A DNA stretch of 5,105 nt, from assembly GCA_947253195.1 (NCBI GenBank), contig CAMXXM010000123.1, positions 1 through 5,105 on the forward strand, written 5' to 3'. Position 1 is the stretch's first letter. Every line of letters starts with the position of its first letter. The notes beneath the pieces were generated by a model that saw only the letters and a list, made by a program, of their open reading frames with translations, did not search any database and was not told where the DNA came from. This document shows, piece by piece, positions 1 to 5,105 of this stretch. Source of the stretch: an uncultured Porphyromonas sp. (lineage in GTDB: Bacteria > Bacteroidota > Bacteroidia > Bacteroidales > Porphyromonadaceae). The position numbers and the translations under genes were made by a program.

Positions 1-47
1 GATTAGAATAACGGTCTCGTGGGCTCGGAGATGTGTATAAGAGACAG
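1..47. other. Illumina Nextera adapter contamination (not genomic)
   Basis: Positions 14-47 match, base for base, the 34-base Nextera read-2 transposase adapter as I know it. Its last 19 bases (29-47) are the Tn5 mosaic end, finishing in TAAGAGACAG. Positions 1-13 fit the rest of such a library molecule: GAT is the last three bases of the P7 oligo, and TAGAATAACG (4-13) has the length of a 10-base i7 index. I infer that the assembler kept untrimmed adapter at a contig end, so biological sequence begins at 48. The index reading is inference; I cannot look the 10-mer up in an index list. Confidence 0.95.
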
Positions 48-80
48 CTTCCGTATGGCTGTGGATTTGCAATAAATAGG

Positions 81-88
81 TACATTTG
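81..88 (+). promoter_or_regulatory. Bacteroidota-type -7 promoter box (TACATTTG)
   Basis: TACATTTG fits the TAnnTTTG -7 consensus of the Bacteroidota primary sigma factor. It lies 27 bases before the ATG at 116, so transcription would start near 95 and leave a leader of about 20 bases. No good -33 TTTG is seen at the usual 19-21 base spacing; the TTTG at 66-69 is too close, with only 11 bases between. The box overlaps the TTG at 86, which argues against that codon as the start of the next gene. It would drive the export lipoprotein and kinase pair. Confidence 0.55.
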
Positions 89-115
89 CGCAGAAGTATA
101 TCCAGAGTCAACGAC

Positions 116-931
116 ATGCAAACCCATTGCTATAGACCGGAGCTTCGGAAGGTGGGCACCCTTGCCCTCTCCCTTCTGATGATTGGGCTCCTATTTTCCT
201 CCTGCGCTTCTCGTAAGGATGTGGCCTACGTACAGACATCGGAGCAGGTGATGACCGTGGCATCCAATGGCCTGCAAGATGCACGCATCCGAGCCAAGGA
301 CTTGCTTACCATCACGGTCGAGTCCTCCAATCCTGAGGCCGTGGCTGCCTTCAACGGCATCTACTGGACTCCCAACCAGCAGTACAGCACTTATGCTCAG
401 CAGGCGAGGACTTTCCTCGTGGATAATGAGGGAAATGTGGAGCTGCCGGTCGTGGGTCTGACCCACGTGGGGGGGTACACCATGCGTGAAGCAGAGAGTC
501 GTCTCAAGGAGATACTCAAGAAGTACATCACCGACATCTCCTCGGTCAATATCAAGATCCAAAACTATAAGTACTCCGTGATCGGAGAGGTGAGACGCCC
601 CGGGACCTTTACCTCCGAGAATACGAAGGTCTCGATCTTTGAGGCGTTGGCCAATGCCGGAGACATGTCCATCCAGGGTGTCCGCACGGAGGTGAAGCTG
701 ATGCGCGAATATCCGGACGGGCACCGCGAGATAGTGACACTCAATCTGCAGGACCCCAATATCCTCTCCTCGCCCTACTACTACCTGCAGCAGGGGGACG
801 TGGTCTACGTGCAGCCCAATGACGCTGCCGCCCAGAGTGCCAATATCGGTGCCGCGACCGGCATCATCTTCAGCATCGCATCGCTGACCCTCTCCGTGGC
901 CAATATCCTGATCAGTCTACTCGTGAAGTAA
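116..931 (+). CDS. wza: Wza-type polysaccharide export lipoprotein (PES + SLBB domains)
   Basis: Outer-membrane component that exports capsular or extracellular polysaccharide together with the kinase encoded next. The 271-residue protein starts with a lipoprotein signal: charged n-region, hydrophobic core at about 13-27 and a lipobox ending FSSC, with Cys30 the expected acylated residue. The polysaccharide export (PES) domain spans about 55-150, including RAKDLLTITVES and VDNEGNVELPVVG. An SLBB domain follows at about 154-215, with the typical GEVRRPGTF motif. A hydrophobic segment at about 244-270 closes the protein; by analogy with Wza this may form the outer-membrane helix, which is inference. 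It is shorter than E. coli Wza (379 residues), as is usual in Bacteroidota. The frame is open back to a TTG at 86, but that codon lies inside a promoter box, so I chose the ATG at 116. Tandem stops (taatag) end it, 5 bases before the next gene. The gene symbol reflects family homology only. Confidence 0.9.
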   Translation: MQTHCYRPELRKVGTLALSLLMIGLLFSSCASRKDVAYVQTSEQVMTVASNGLQDARIRAKDLLTITVESSNPEAVAAFNGIYWTPNQQYSTYAQQARTFLVDNEGNVELPVVGLTHVGGYTMREAESRLKEILKKYITDISSVNIKIQNYKYSVIGEVRRPGTFTSENTKVSIFEALANAGDMSIQGVRTEVKLMREYPDGHREIVTLNLQDPNILSSPYYYLQQGDVVYVQPNDAAAQSANIGAATGIIFSIASLTLSVANILISLLVK

Positions 932-936
932 TAGGT

Positions 937-3426
937 ATGAACCCATACGACAGCTCCACCGGAGCACCCTCCAATACCCCTCTCACAGAGGAAACAGGTC
1001 AAGACGAGCAGGAGCTTGATCTCTCCACGCTCTTGGTCTCATATCTGAGCCACTGGCCGCTTTACCTTCTCTCACTGCTCCTCTGCCTGATCTTGGGTTG
1101 GCTCTTCATCACCACCTCCAGACCGAAGTACAGAGTGGCGACGACCATTCTCTTCAATGACCCTCAGGAGGGAAAAGGAGGTAAATACGCCTCCGCCATA
1201 GGGGATCTGGACCTCGTCTCCATCGCGACCGGTGGGCTCAATCTCAATGTCGACAACGAGATGCAGCTGATCCAGTCGCGTGAGATGCTGCAGCAGACGA
1301 TCAAGGAGTCACACTACTTCCTCGATTTCTCAAGCCGGCATGGTCTCCGCACGCAAGTGTATTGGAGAGACTTACCAGTATGGATCACGATGGAGCCCTT
1401 TGACAAGCTCAATCAAGTCAAGGAGCCTCTCGAGTATACGCTGACCTCCTCCTCCGACGGGATGACCCTCACAGATGAGGCTACCGGGGAGACAAAGGTC
1501 ATCGGGCAGCTACCGGCGACAGAGGTGACCGTGTATGGTATCCTCACGCTGCAGAGGGGTGACAGCCTGGCTCTGGAGCATGAGATGCCGGAGAAGCTCA
1601 CGATCACCATCCACTCTCCGCTCGCCATGGCGGAGCAGATGACCCACGGGCAGGTCTCTGTCGAGCGTGTGGAGAAAAATAGTAATGTCTCCTCACTTTC
1701 CATCCTCGCCGACAACCGCCACAAGGGCGAGGACTTCCTCACCAAGCTGGTAGAGGTCTACAATCGTATGCGCGCCATTGACAAGAATGCTGCAGCACAG
1801 CGGCAGTACGACTTTATCAATGAGCGTATCTCCCTCATCAGCCGGGAGCTGGGGAGTGTGGAGTCTAATCTCGAGTCTGTCAAGAAGTCTCAGGGCGTCA
1901 CCAGCTATGAGGACCTCGGTGTCGTCGTGCAGAGTAGTGCCAAGCTCGCCGAGGAGGTGTCGCGCATCCAGACACAGCTCAAGGTGGTGGATCACCTGAT
2001 CTCCTACGTCAGAGCGATGGGGAAAAATGAGTACAGCCTGATCCCTGCCTCCCTCGGCGTGGAGGATGCCTCGCTCAATAGCGCCGTCAGTCAGTACAAC
2101 GCGATGGTCCTGGAGCGGAACTCTCTTGCTGCCTCTGTCAGCCCCGAGCACCCGCGACTCAAAGCTCTCGAGAAGGATCTCGCTACCACCCGGGAGGGTC
2201 TCGTAGGCGTGGCCGATGTGACCCGTCAGGGACTGCAGATCCAGTACGAGGGTCTTAGGAGCATGAAGGGAAACCTGCAGGGAAAGATCTCGCAGGCTCC
2301 CACCTTTGAGCGCATCACCACTGACATAGAGAGGCAGCGGACCATCCGCTCCAATCTTTACCTTATGCTTCTGACGAAGCGTGAGGAGACCTCGATCTCT
2401 CTCGCCGCATCACTGGAGAGCGCAAAGTTAGTCGATCCCGCTCTCGCCGACGCCACACCCTCGCAGCCCAAGAAGCCTATCGTCTACCTCGCTGCCCTGA
2501 TACTGGGTCTGCTCCTGCCTACGGTGTACCTCTACCTGAGACGGCTGACCCGGACCAAGATCCGCACAGAGGATGACATTCGTCGCCATACCCCCCTCTC
2601 TATCCTCGGCAGCGTGCCTCATATGTCTGACGATCACTTCGGGGACCAGACCGGTGAGATCGTCGTCAAGACTCGAGACAGCGACGTGATGACGGAGGTC
2701 TTCCGCACCCTGCGTACCAACCTCAACTTCGTCACCGGTAACAAGCGACCCCTTGTCCTCTTAGCTACTTCCACGGTCCCGGCAGAGGGTAAGACCTTTG
2801 TCGCCTCCAATCTCGCCGTCTCCCTATCGGCACTTGATGAGAAGGTGCTCATCATCGGGCTTGACCTTCGTAATCCGCGCCTGTCGCGCACCTTCAGGGG
2901 GCAGCACATCCACGACCGCCACGACACCACCCACGATCACACCCAAGGGATGAGCGAGATCCTCAATGATCCCGGCCTTGATCCGATGGACTTCGTGATG
3001 GAGATGCCCGACTACCCGGGATTGTCGGTATTACCTGCCGGGAAGATCCCGCCCAACCCCTCAGAGATGCTCTCTCGCCCGCGCTTGGACGACGTGATCG
3101 AGCAGCTCAGGGACCACTTTGACTACATCATCATCGATAGTGCGCCCTGTGGACCGGTGGTCGACACCGTCATTCTCAGCCGTGTCGCTGATGCGACCAT
3201 GTACGTCACCCGCTACCGCAAGACGGACAAGCGCGACCTTGAGTACATCAATTATCTGTCCGACGCCGGCAAGCTCCCCAACGTCTCCATCGTCCTCAAT
3301 GACGTCAAGGCAGACACCAAGGCGCTTAAGAAAGGTTACGGCTACGGCTACGGTTATGGGTATGGCTATGGTTACGGCTATGGCTACAGCGGTAATAAGA
3401 AGTCCTCAGATCACCAGAGGTCCTGA
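937..3426 (+). CDS. wzc: Wzc-type polysaccharide co-polymerase / BY-kinase (tyrosine autokinase)
   Basis: Inner-membrane protein of 829 residues that sets polysaccharide chain length and couples polymerisation to export; its tyrosine tail is autophosphorylated. In order: a Wzz-like N-terminus with TM1 at about 41-59; a long periplasmic part with coiled-coil-like stretches from about 290; a GNVR-like region at about 449-505; TM2 at about 515-534; and a cytoplasmic BY-kinase domain. Visible kinase motifs are ExxRxxR (E587, R590, R593; oligomerisation), Walker A with VPAEGKT (K619), Walker A' GLDLRNP (D643, R645), the LPAGKIPPNPSEML stretch, and Walker B YIIIDSAP (D734). The C-terminus carries nine Gly-Tyr units (800-817) and a short basic/polar end. 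Two oddities are Gly641 where the classical Walker A' has Asp, and a His-rich insertion at 657-668. Starts 5 bases after the export gene, so the two are almost certainly co-transcribed. No phosphatase (Wzb) gene sits between them. Known relatives include Ptk1 of Porphyromonas gingivalis. The symbol is by family. Confidence 0.93.
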   Translation: MNPYDSSTGAPSNTPLTEETGQDEQELDLSTLLVSYLSHWPLYLLSLLLCLILGWLFITTSRPKYRVATTILFNDPQEGKGGKYASAIGDLDLVSIATGGLNLNVDNEMQLIQSREMLQQTIKESHYFLDFSSRHGLRTQVYWRDLPVWITMEPFDKLNQVKEPLEYTLTSSSDGMTLTDEATGETKVIGQLPATEVTVYGILTLQRGDSLALEHEMPEKLTITIHSPLAMAEQMTHGQVSVERVEKNSNVSSLSILADNRHKGEDFLTKLVEVYNRMRAIDKNAAAQRQYDFINERISLISRELGSVESNLESVKKSQGVTSYEDLGVVVQSSAKLAEEVSRIQTQLKVVDHLISYVRAMGKNEYSLIPASLGVEDASLNSAVSQYNAMVLERNSLAASVSPEHPRLKALEKDLATTREGLVGVADVTRQGLQIQYEGLRSMKGNLQGKISQAPTFERITTDIERQRTIRSNLYLMLLTKREETSISLAASLESAKLVDPALADATPSQPKKPIVYLAALILGLLLPTVYLYLRRLTRTKIRTEDDIRRHTPLSILGSVPHMSDDHFGDQTGEIVVKTRDSDVMTEVFRTLRTNLNFVTGNKRPLVLLATSTVPAEGKTFVASNLAVSLSALDEKVLIIGLDLRNPRLSRTFRGQHIHDRHDTTHDHTQGMSEILNDPGLDPMDFVMEMPDYPGLSVLPAGKIPPNPSEMLSRPRLDDVIEQLRDHFDYIIIDSAPCGPVVDTVILSRVADATMYVTRYRKTDKRDLEYINYLSDAGKLPNVSIVLNDVKADTKALKKGYGYGYGYGYGYGYGYGYSGNKKSSDHQRS
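3334..3387 (+). repeat. Nine tandem Gly-Tyr codon pairs (hexamer GGNTAY) in the kinase tail
   Basis: Nine consecutive 6-base units encode Gly-Tyr, placing Tyr at residues 801, 803 and so on to 817. The codons are mixed: both TAC and TAT for Tyr, and GGT, GGC and one GGG for Gly. It is therefore an imperfect DNA repeat but a perfect protein repeat, which suggests selection on the peptide. In BY-kinases the C-terminal tyrosine cluster is the autophosphorylation target. Because the unit is 6 bases, gain or loss of units would stay in frame and change only the number of tyrosines. Confidence 0.9.
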
Positions 3427-3453
3427 GCTGACCTACTGATAGATCCCATCTCA

Positions 3454-3494
3454 CGTCGGGGGTCGCACCGCAATCAGCGATGCGACCCCCGATG
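3454..3494 (+). terminator. Strong hairpin downstream of the kinase gene, likely terminator
   Basis: A perfect 12-base-pair stem (3456-3467 with 3481-3492) is extended outward by one G-T and one C-G pair and closes a 13-base loop. It starts 27 bases after the kinase stop codon. No T-run follows on either strand, so it is not a textbook intrinsic terminator. Its position at the end of the operon and the pure GC core suggest it ends or protects the plus-strand transcript. Confidence 0.6.
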
Positions 3495-3528
3495 CATAGA
3501 GACAGATCCCGCCGTGCGACTGAGGGGG

Positions 3529-3582
3529 AAAAAGAGAGCGAGGGCTGCGCCTCCGGTGATCCCGGGTAAGCGCAGCCCTCGC
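3529..3582 (-). terminator. Intrinsic terminator of the minus-strand beta-barrel gene
   Basis: A perfect 13-base-pair GC-rich stem (3538-3550 with 3570-3582) encloses a 19-base loop that itself can fold by pairing CCGG at 3553-3556 with CCGG at 3562-3565. Read on the minus strand, the stem is followed by TCTCTTTTT (3537-3529), a U-rich tail typical of Rho-independent termination. It begins 25 bases after the stop of the beta-barrel gene. On the plus strand only a weak T-containing tail follows, so any bidirectional role would be minor. Confidence 0.8.
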
Positions 3583-3607
3583 CCTTAGTTTGTACGGTGG
3601 TGTATGA

Positions 3608-4261
3608 TCAAAATTCGTAGCCCACCATCACAAAGAAATTAGCATTCTTCGGCGTGCCGGTGAGCGTCTTCGTATCCTTCAGCTGGTTCACGAAGCCGTA
3701 CTGTCCGCCCACGGAGAGGAGGATGTCATCGTACTTCAGACCGATGTTGGCAATGAGACCGCTGTCGATGCGACGGAGCTCACCATCCTTACCGAAGGAG
3801 TCGTGCTTCTCCGTGGAGCTACTGCCTGTCCCATTTTTCCCATAAAGACCGATGCCGAGGTAGGGACCGAAGCCCAGGGTCACATTAAGATCGTCAGCCA
3901 CCTCGCGACTGACGCAGAGGGTCACAGGGATGTCGAGGTAATTGAGGTCGTAAGAGAGTGACTTGTCGGCAGTCCTCTTGTACGCCTCACCCTTCTGGGA
4001 GAAGAAGACGCCCGGACGGATGCCAAAGTCGAAGCCCTTGTACTCATAGATCTCAAAGTCTGCGTCCACTCCGACCCGGACTCCCGAGTGGAGCGACCGA
4101 GTGGCACCGGGAAAGGCGGTGAAGTCCTTGAGGAAGCTCCCCTGATATCCTACGTGGACGGCAAAGTCCACATCCAGGTCACACTCCTTCTCCTCCTGTG
4201 CGTTTGCCGTCAGTGCCAGGGTGGAAAGTACTGCAAGAGCACCGAAGATCATCTTTTGCAT
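3608..4261 (-). CDS. Small PorT-like outer-membrane beta-barrel protein
   Basis: Predicted 217-residue secreted protein of the outer-membrane beta-barrel (PorT/OMP_b-brl) type common in Bacteroidota; its cargo or role is unknown. The N-terminus is a clear signal peptide with a likely cleavage after ANA (residues 19-21, before Q22). The mature part has alternating polar/hydrophobic strands rich in Gly and aromatic residues, such as FGIRPGVFFSQKG, YLDIPVTLCV, GFGPYLGIGLYG and LLSVGGQYGFV, and ends in Phe (VMVGYEF), the usual barrel-assembly signal. It has two Cys (27 and 116) and no lipobox. A longer reading from an ATG at 4318 would add 19 residues encoded by the promoter itself, so I chose the ATG at 4261, which also has GGAG 8 bases upstream and gives the signal peptide a normal n-region. 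It has its own promoter, a terminator downstream, and converges on the polysaccharide operon. The family is fairly sure; the function is not. Confidence 0.85.
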   Translation of the reverse strand: MQKMIFGALAVLSTLALTANAQEEKECDLDVDFAVHVGYQGSFLKDFTAFPGATRSLHSGVRVGVDADFEIYEYKGFDFGIRPGVFFSQKGEAYKRTADKSLSYDLNYLDIPVTLCVSREVADDLNVTLGFGPYLGIGLYGKNGTGSSSTEKHDSFGKDGELRRIDSGLIANIGLKYDDILLSVGGQYGFVNQLKDTKTLTGTPKNANFFVMVGYEF

Positions 4262-4269
4262 TTCTTTTA

Positions 4270-4273
4270 CTCC
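4270..4273 (-). promoter_or_regulatory. Ribosome binding site (GGAG) for the beta-barrel gene
   Basis: On the minus strand GGAG is followed by 8 bases and then the ATG at 4261. This is a good Shine-Dalgarno spacing, and it supports that start over the ATG at 4318 or the second Met codon at 4252. Such sites are not required in Bacteroidota. Confidence 0.5.
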
Positions 4274-4298
4274 ATAAAAACAATGATTATTCCGGTTG

Positions 4299-4306
4299 CA
4301 AAGGTA
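4299..4306 (-). promoter_or_regulatory. Bacteroidota-type -7 promoter box (TACCTTTG)
   Basis: On the minus strand TACCTTTG fits TAnnTTTG exactly. It lies 37 bases before the ATG at 4261, giving a predicted leader of about 30 bases. It starts only 15 bases after the stop of the galactosidase-like gene, so any -33 contact would fall around that gene's last codons; I see no clear TTTG there. It suggests the beta-barrel gene can be expressed independently of the gene upstream. Confidence 0.6.
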
Positions 4307-4321
4307 GCGAAAATGCATCCC

Positions 4322-5105
4322 TTACTCCGACAGCACCGTCAGCTCTGCCCCGGAGGCAAAGTCGCTTCCACTCTGAGAGGAGAGGGCGGTGAAGCGCACG
4401 TAGCGCGCCTTTACCGGGTGACCGAGGCGAAGGGTCTGTCTCGACTTTGATCGCTCCATGGTGCCACGTGCCACCTCCTGCCACGTCTCTCCATCGCTGC
4501 TTACGGAGAGAGCATAGTCGCGTATGTCGCCATTGGTGCTTCCGTCCTGTCGCGGCAGATAGGTGACGCCGGCGATGGAGCGCTCCTCGCCGCAGTCGAG
4601 CGCGACCCAGTGAGGGTAAGCGGCAACGGTGACGGAGTACATGCTGTGCCAGATCGTGGAGGGGTCGCCATCGAGCAGATGGGCGACGCTACCCTCACCG
4701 CTCTCCTCGGAGGAGACACCGCTGACGGTCACGGGGATCGTCGTGATCCGCTCGTACCTGTGCTCCGTGGCGATCCAGTCGCTCCCCTCCGGCCACGCAC
4801 GGACCACGCCTCCCTCACGGAGGTCAAAGGGGCGCTCATACCGCACCGCCGGCTTGCCGTCGACAGAGTAGCGGATGGGCGACGAGCCGGAGAGGGTCAC
4901 GAGACCGGTCCCGCTCCGCTGCATCGTCACCGGCAGGGCGGTAGGTGTGGCAACCACACCCGTCGCGTCCAAGGGGCGGATCTGGAGCGTCATCGTGTGG
5001 GGGCCGCCCATCACTCGATCCTCTGTCAGCGGACCGCCCTGACCGCAGGAGTTTCCCCCCAGCCCGGTGACAGCGAGATCCATATGGACATACGTCCCGT
5101 CAGAC
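4322..5105 (-). CDS. GH2 beta-galactosidase-like protein, C-terminal part (truncated by window edge)
   Basis: Only the last 260 codons are visible; the frame is open to the window edge, so the Met at 5083 is internal. The first part, from GTYVHMD through GLGGNSCGQGG to LQIRP (about 5098-4970), lines up with the C-terminus of LacZ (domain 5; compare GTWLNID and GIGGDDSW), which marks a glycoside hydrolase family 2 enzyme. Next, at about 4957-4769, comes a region like the C-terminal domain of chitobiase or FN3-associated domains (RYSVDGKPA, then RPFDLREGGVVRAWPEG). Last, at about 4732-4325, is a discoidin/F5-F8 type C domain, with LLDGDPSTIWHS, YPHWVALDCG, YLPRQDGSTNGDIRDY and RYVRFTAL, probably for binding carbohydrate. 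It would hydrolyse beta-linked galactose or a related sugar from host or dietary glycans; the catalytic part and any signal peptide lie outside the window. It ends ELTVLSE with no type IX secretion tail. A GH20-type enzyme with similar add-ons is less likely, given the LacZ-like segment. Confidence 0.8.
   Translation of the reverse strand, partial: SDGTYVHMDLAVTGLGGNSCGQGGPLTEDRVMGGPHTMTLQIRPLDATGVVATPTALPVTMQRSGTGLVTLSGSSPIRYSVDGKPAVRYERPFDLREGGVVRAWPEGSDWIATEHRYERITTIPVTVSGVSSEESGEGSVAHLLDGDPSTIWHSMYSVTVAAYPHWVALDCGEERSIAGVTYLPRQDGSTNGDIRDYALSVSSDGETWQEVARGTMERSKSRQTLRLGHPVKARYVRFTALSSQSGSDFASGAELTVLSE

Noticed and set aside
66..69. TTTG as the -33 element for the promoter at 81-88
   Set aside because: Only 11 bases separate it from the -7 box, against the usual 19-21.
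49..75. Possible last codons of a gene upstream of the export lipoprotein (reading FRMAVDLQ then taa)
   Set aside because: Only eight codons plus a stop lie between the adapter and the stop. This is too little to separate from chance, although a gene ending here would fit the compact layout.
86..115. TTG start at 86 adding ten residues to the export lipoprotein
   Set aside because: The codon lies inside a TAnnTTTG promoter box, and the ATG at 116 gives a complete lipoprotein signal peptide.
191..724. Minus-strand 177-codon open frame opposite the export gene
   Set aside because: The plus-strand product has clear PES and SLBB domains; the opposite frame shows no recognisable domain and is a shadow of a GC-rich gene.
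1693..2151. Minus-strand 152-codon open frame opposite the kinase periplasmic region
   Set aside because: It lies wholly inside the kinase gene, has no recognisable motif and no promoter or RBS-like signal that I can see.
3334..3387. Repeat tract as a CRISPR or non-coding tandem array
   Set aside because: The units are 6 bases long, contiguous with no spacers, and encode the expected tyrosine tail in frame.
3119..3439. Plus-strand frame with a Met/Ala-rich end (GMAMVTAMATA)
   Set aside because: This is the +1 reading of the Gly-Tyr repeat and Walker B region of the kinase.
3495..3505. AGAGACAG as a second Tn5 mosaic end or assembly join
   Set aside because: Only the last eight of the 19 mosaic-end bases match, and the surrounding sequence is ordinary intergenic DNA.
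4262..4318. ATG at 4318 as the start of the beta-barrel protein
   Set aside because: It would place the -7 box inside the coding region and put 19 extra residues before a normal signal peptide.
4088..4450. Plus-strand 120-codon open frame across the two minus-strand genes
   Set aside because: It overlaps two well-supported minus-strand genes and their promoter and shows no domain of its own.

Overview
The window looks like a contig end from a moderately GC-rich member of the Bacteroidota, most likely Bacteroidales; a Porphyromonas-like genome is plausible but not proven. The evidence is two TAnnTTTG-type -7 boxes (the Bacteroidota housekeeping sigma signature), weak or absent Shine-Dalgarno sites, a short Bacteroidota-type Wza lipoprotein followed directly by a Wzc-type tyrosine kinase with a Gly-Tyr tail, a small PorT-like outer-membrane beta-barrel, and a family 2 glycosidase with a C-terminal discoidin-like domain.

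Layout. Positions 1-47 are not genomic: they match the Illumina Nextera (Tn5) read-2 adapter, apparently with the end of P7 and a 10-base index in front. Genomic sequence starts at 48. A promoter -7 box at 81-88 precedes a two-gene plus-strand operon: a polysaccharide export lipoprotein (116-931) and, 5 bases later, a polysaccharide co-polymerase/BY-kinase (937-3426). A 181-base gap (3427-3607) separates these from two minus-strand genes that converge on them. It holds two strong hairpins, one behind each converging gene. On the minus strand are a beta-barrel protein (3608-4261), with its own -7 box at 4299-4306, and upstream of it the 3' part of a GH2 beta-galactosidase-like gene (4322 to the window edge).

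Function. The plus-strand pair would form the envelope-spanning machine for capsule or exopolysaccharide: the kinase/co-polymerase in the inner membrane controls chain length and docks with the outer-membrane export lipoprotein, and its tyrosine tail is cycled by phosphorylation. No phosphatase gene lies between them, unlike the Escherichia coli wza-wzb-wzc order. The minus-strand genes appear unrelated to export: a periplasmic or surface galactosidase and a small outer-membrane protein of unknown role.

I see no convincing undescribed system. The most useful points are the adapter contamination, the two promoter boxes that correct both gene starts, a histidine-rich insertion beside the kinase active site, and the regular nine-unit Gly-Tyr tail. 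No tRNA, rRNA, CRISPR array or insertion sequence was seen, and no gene-free stretch exceeds 300 bases.
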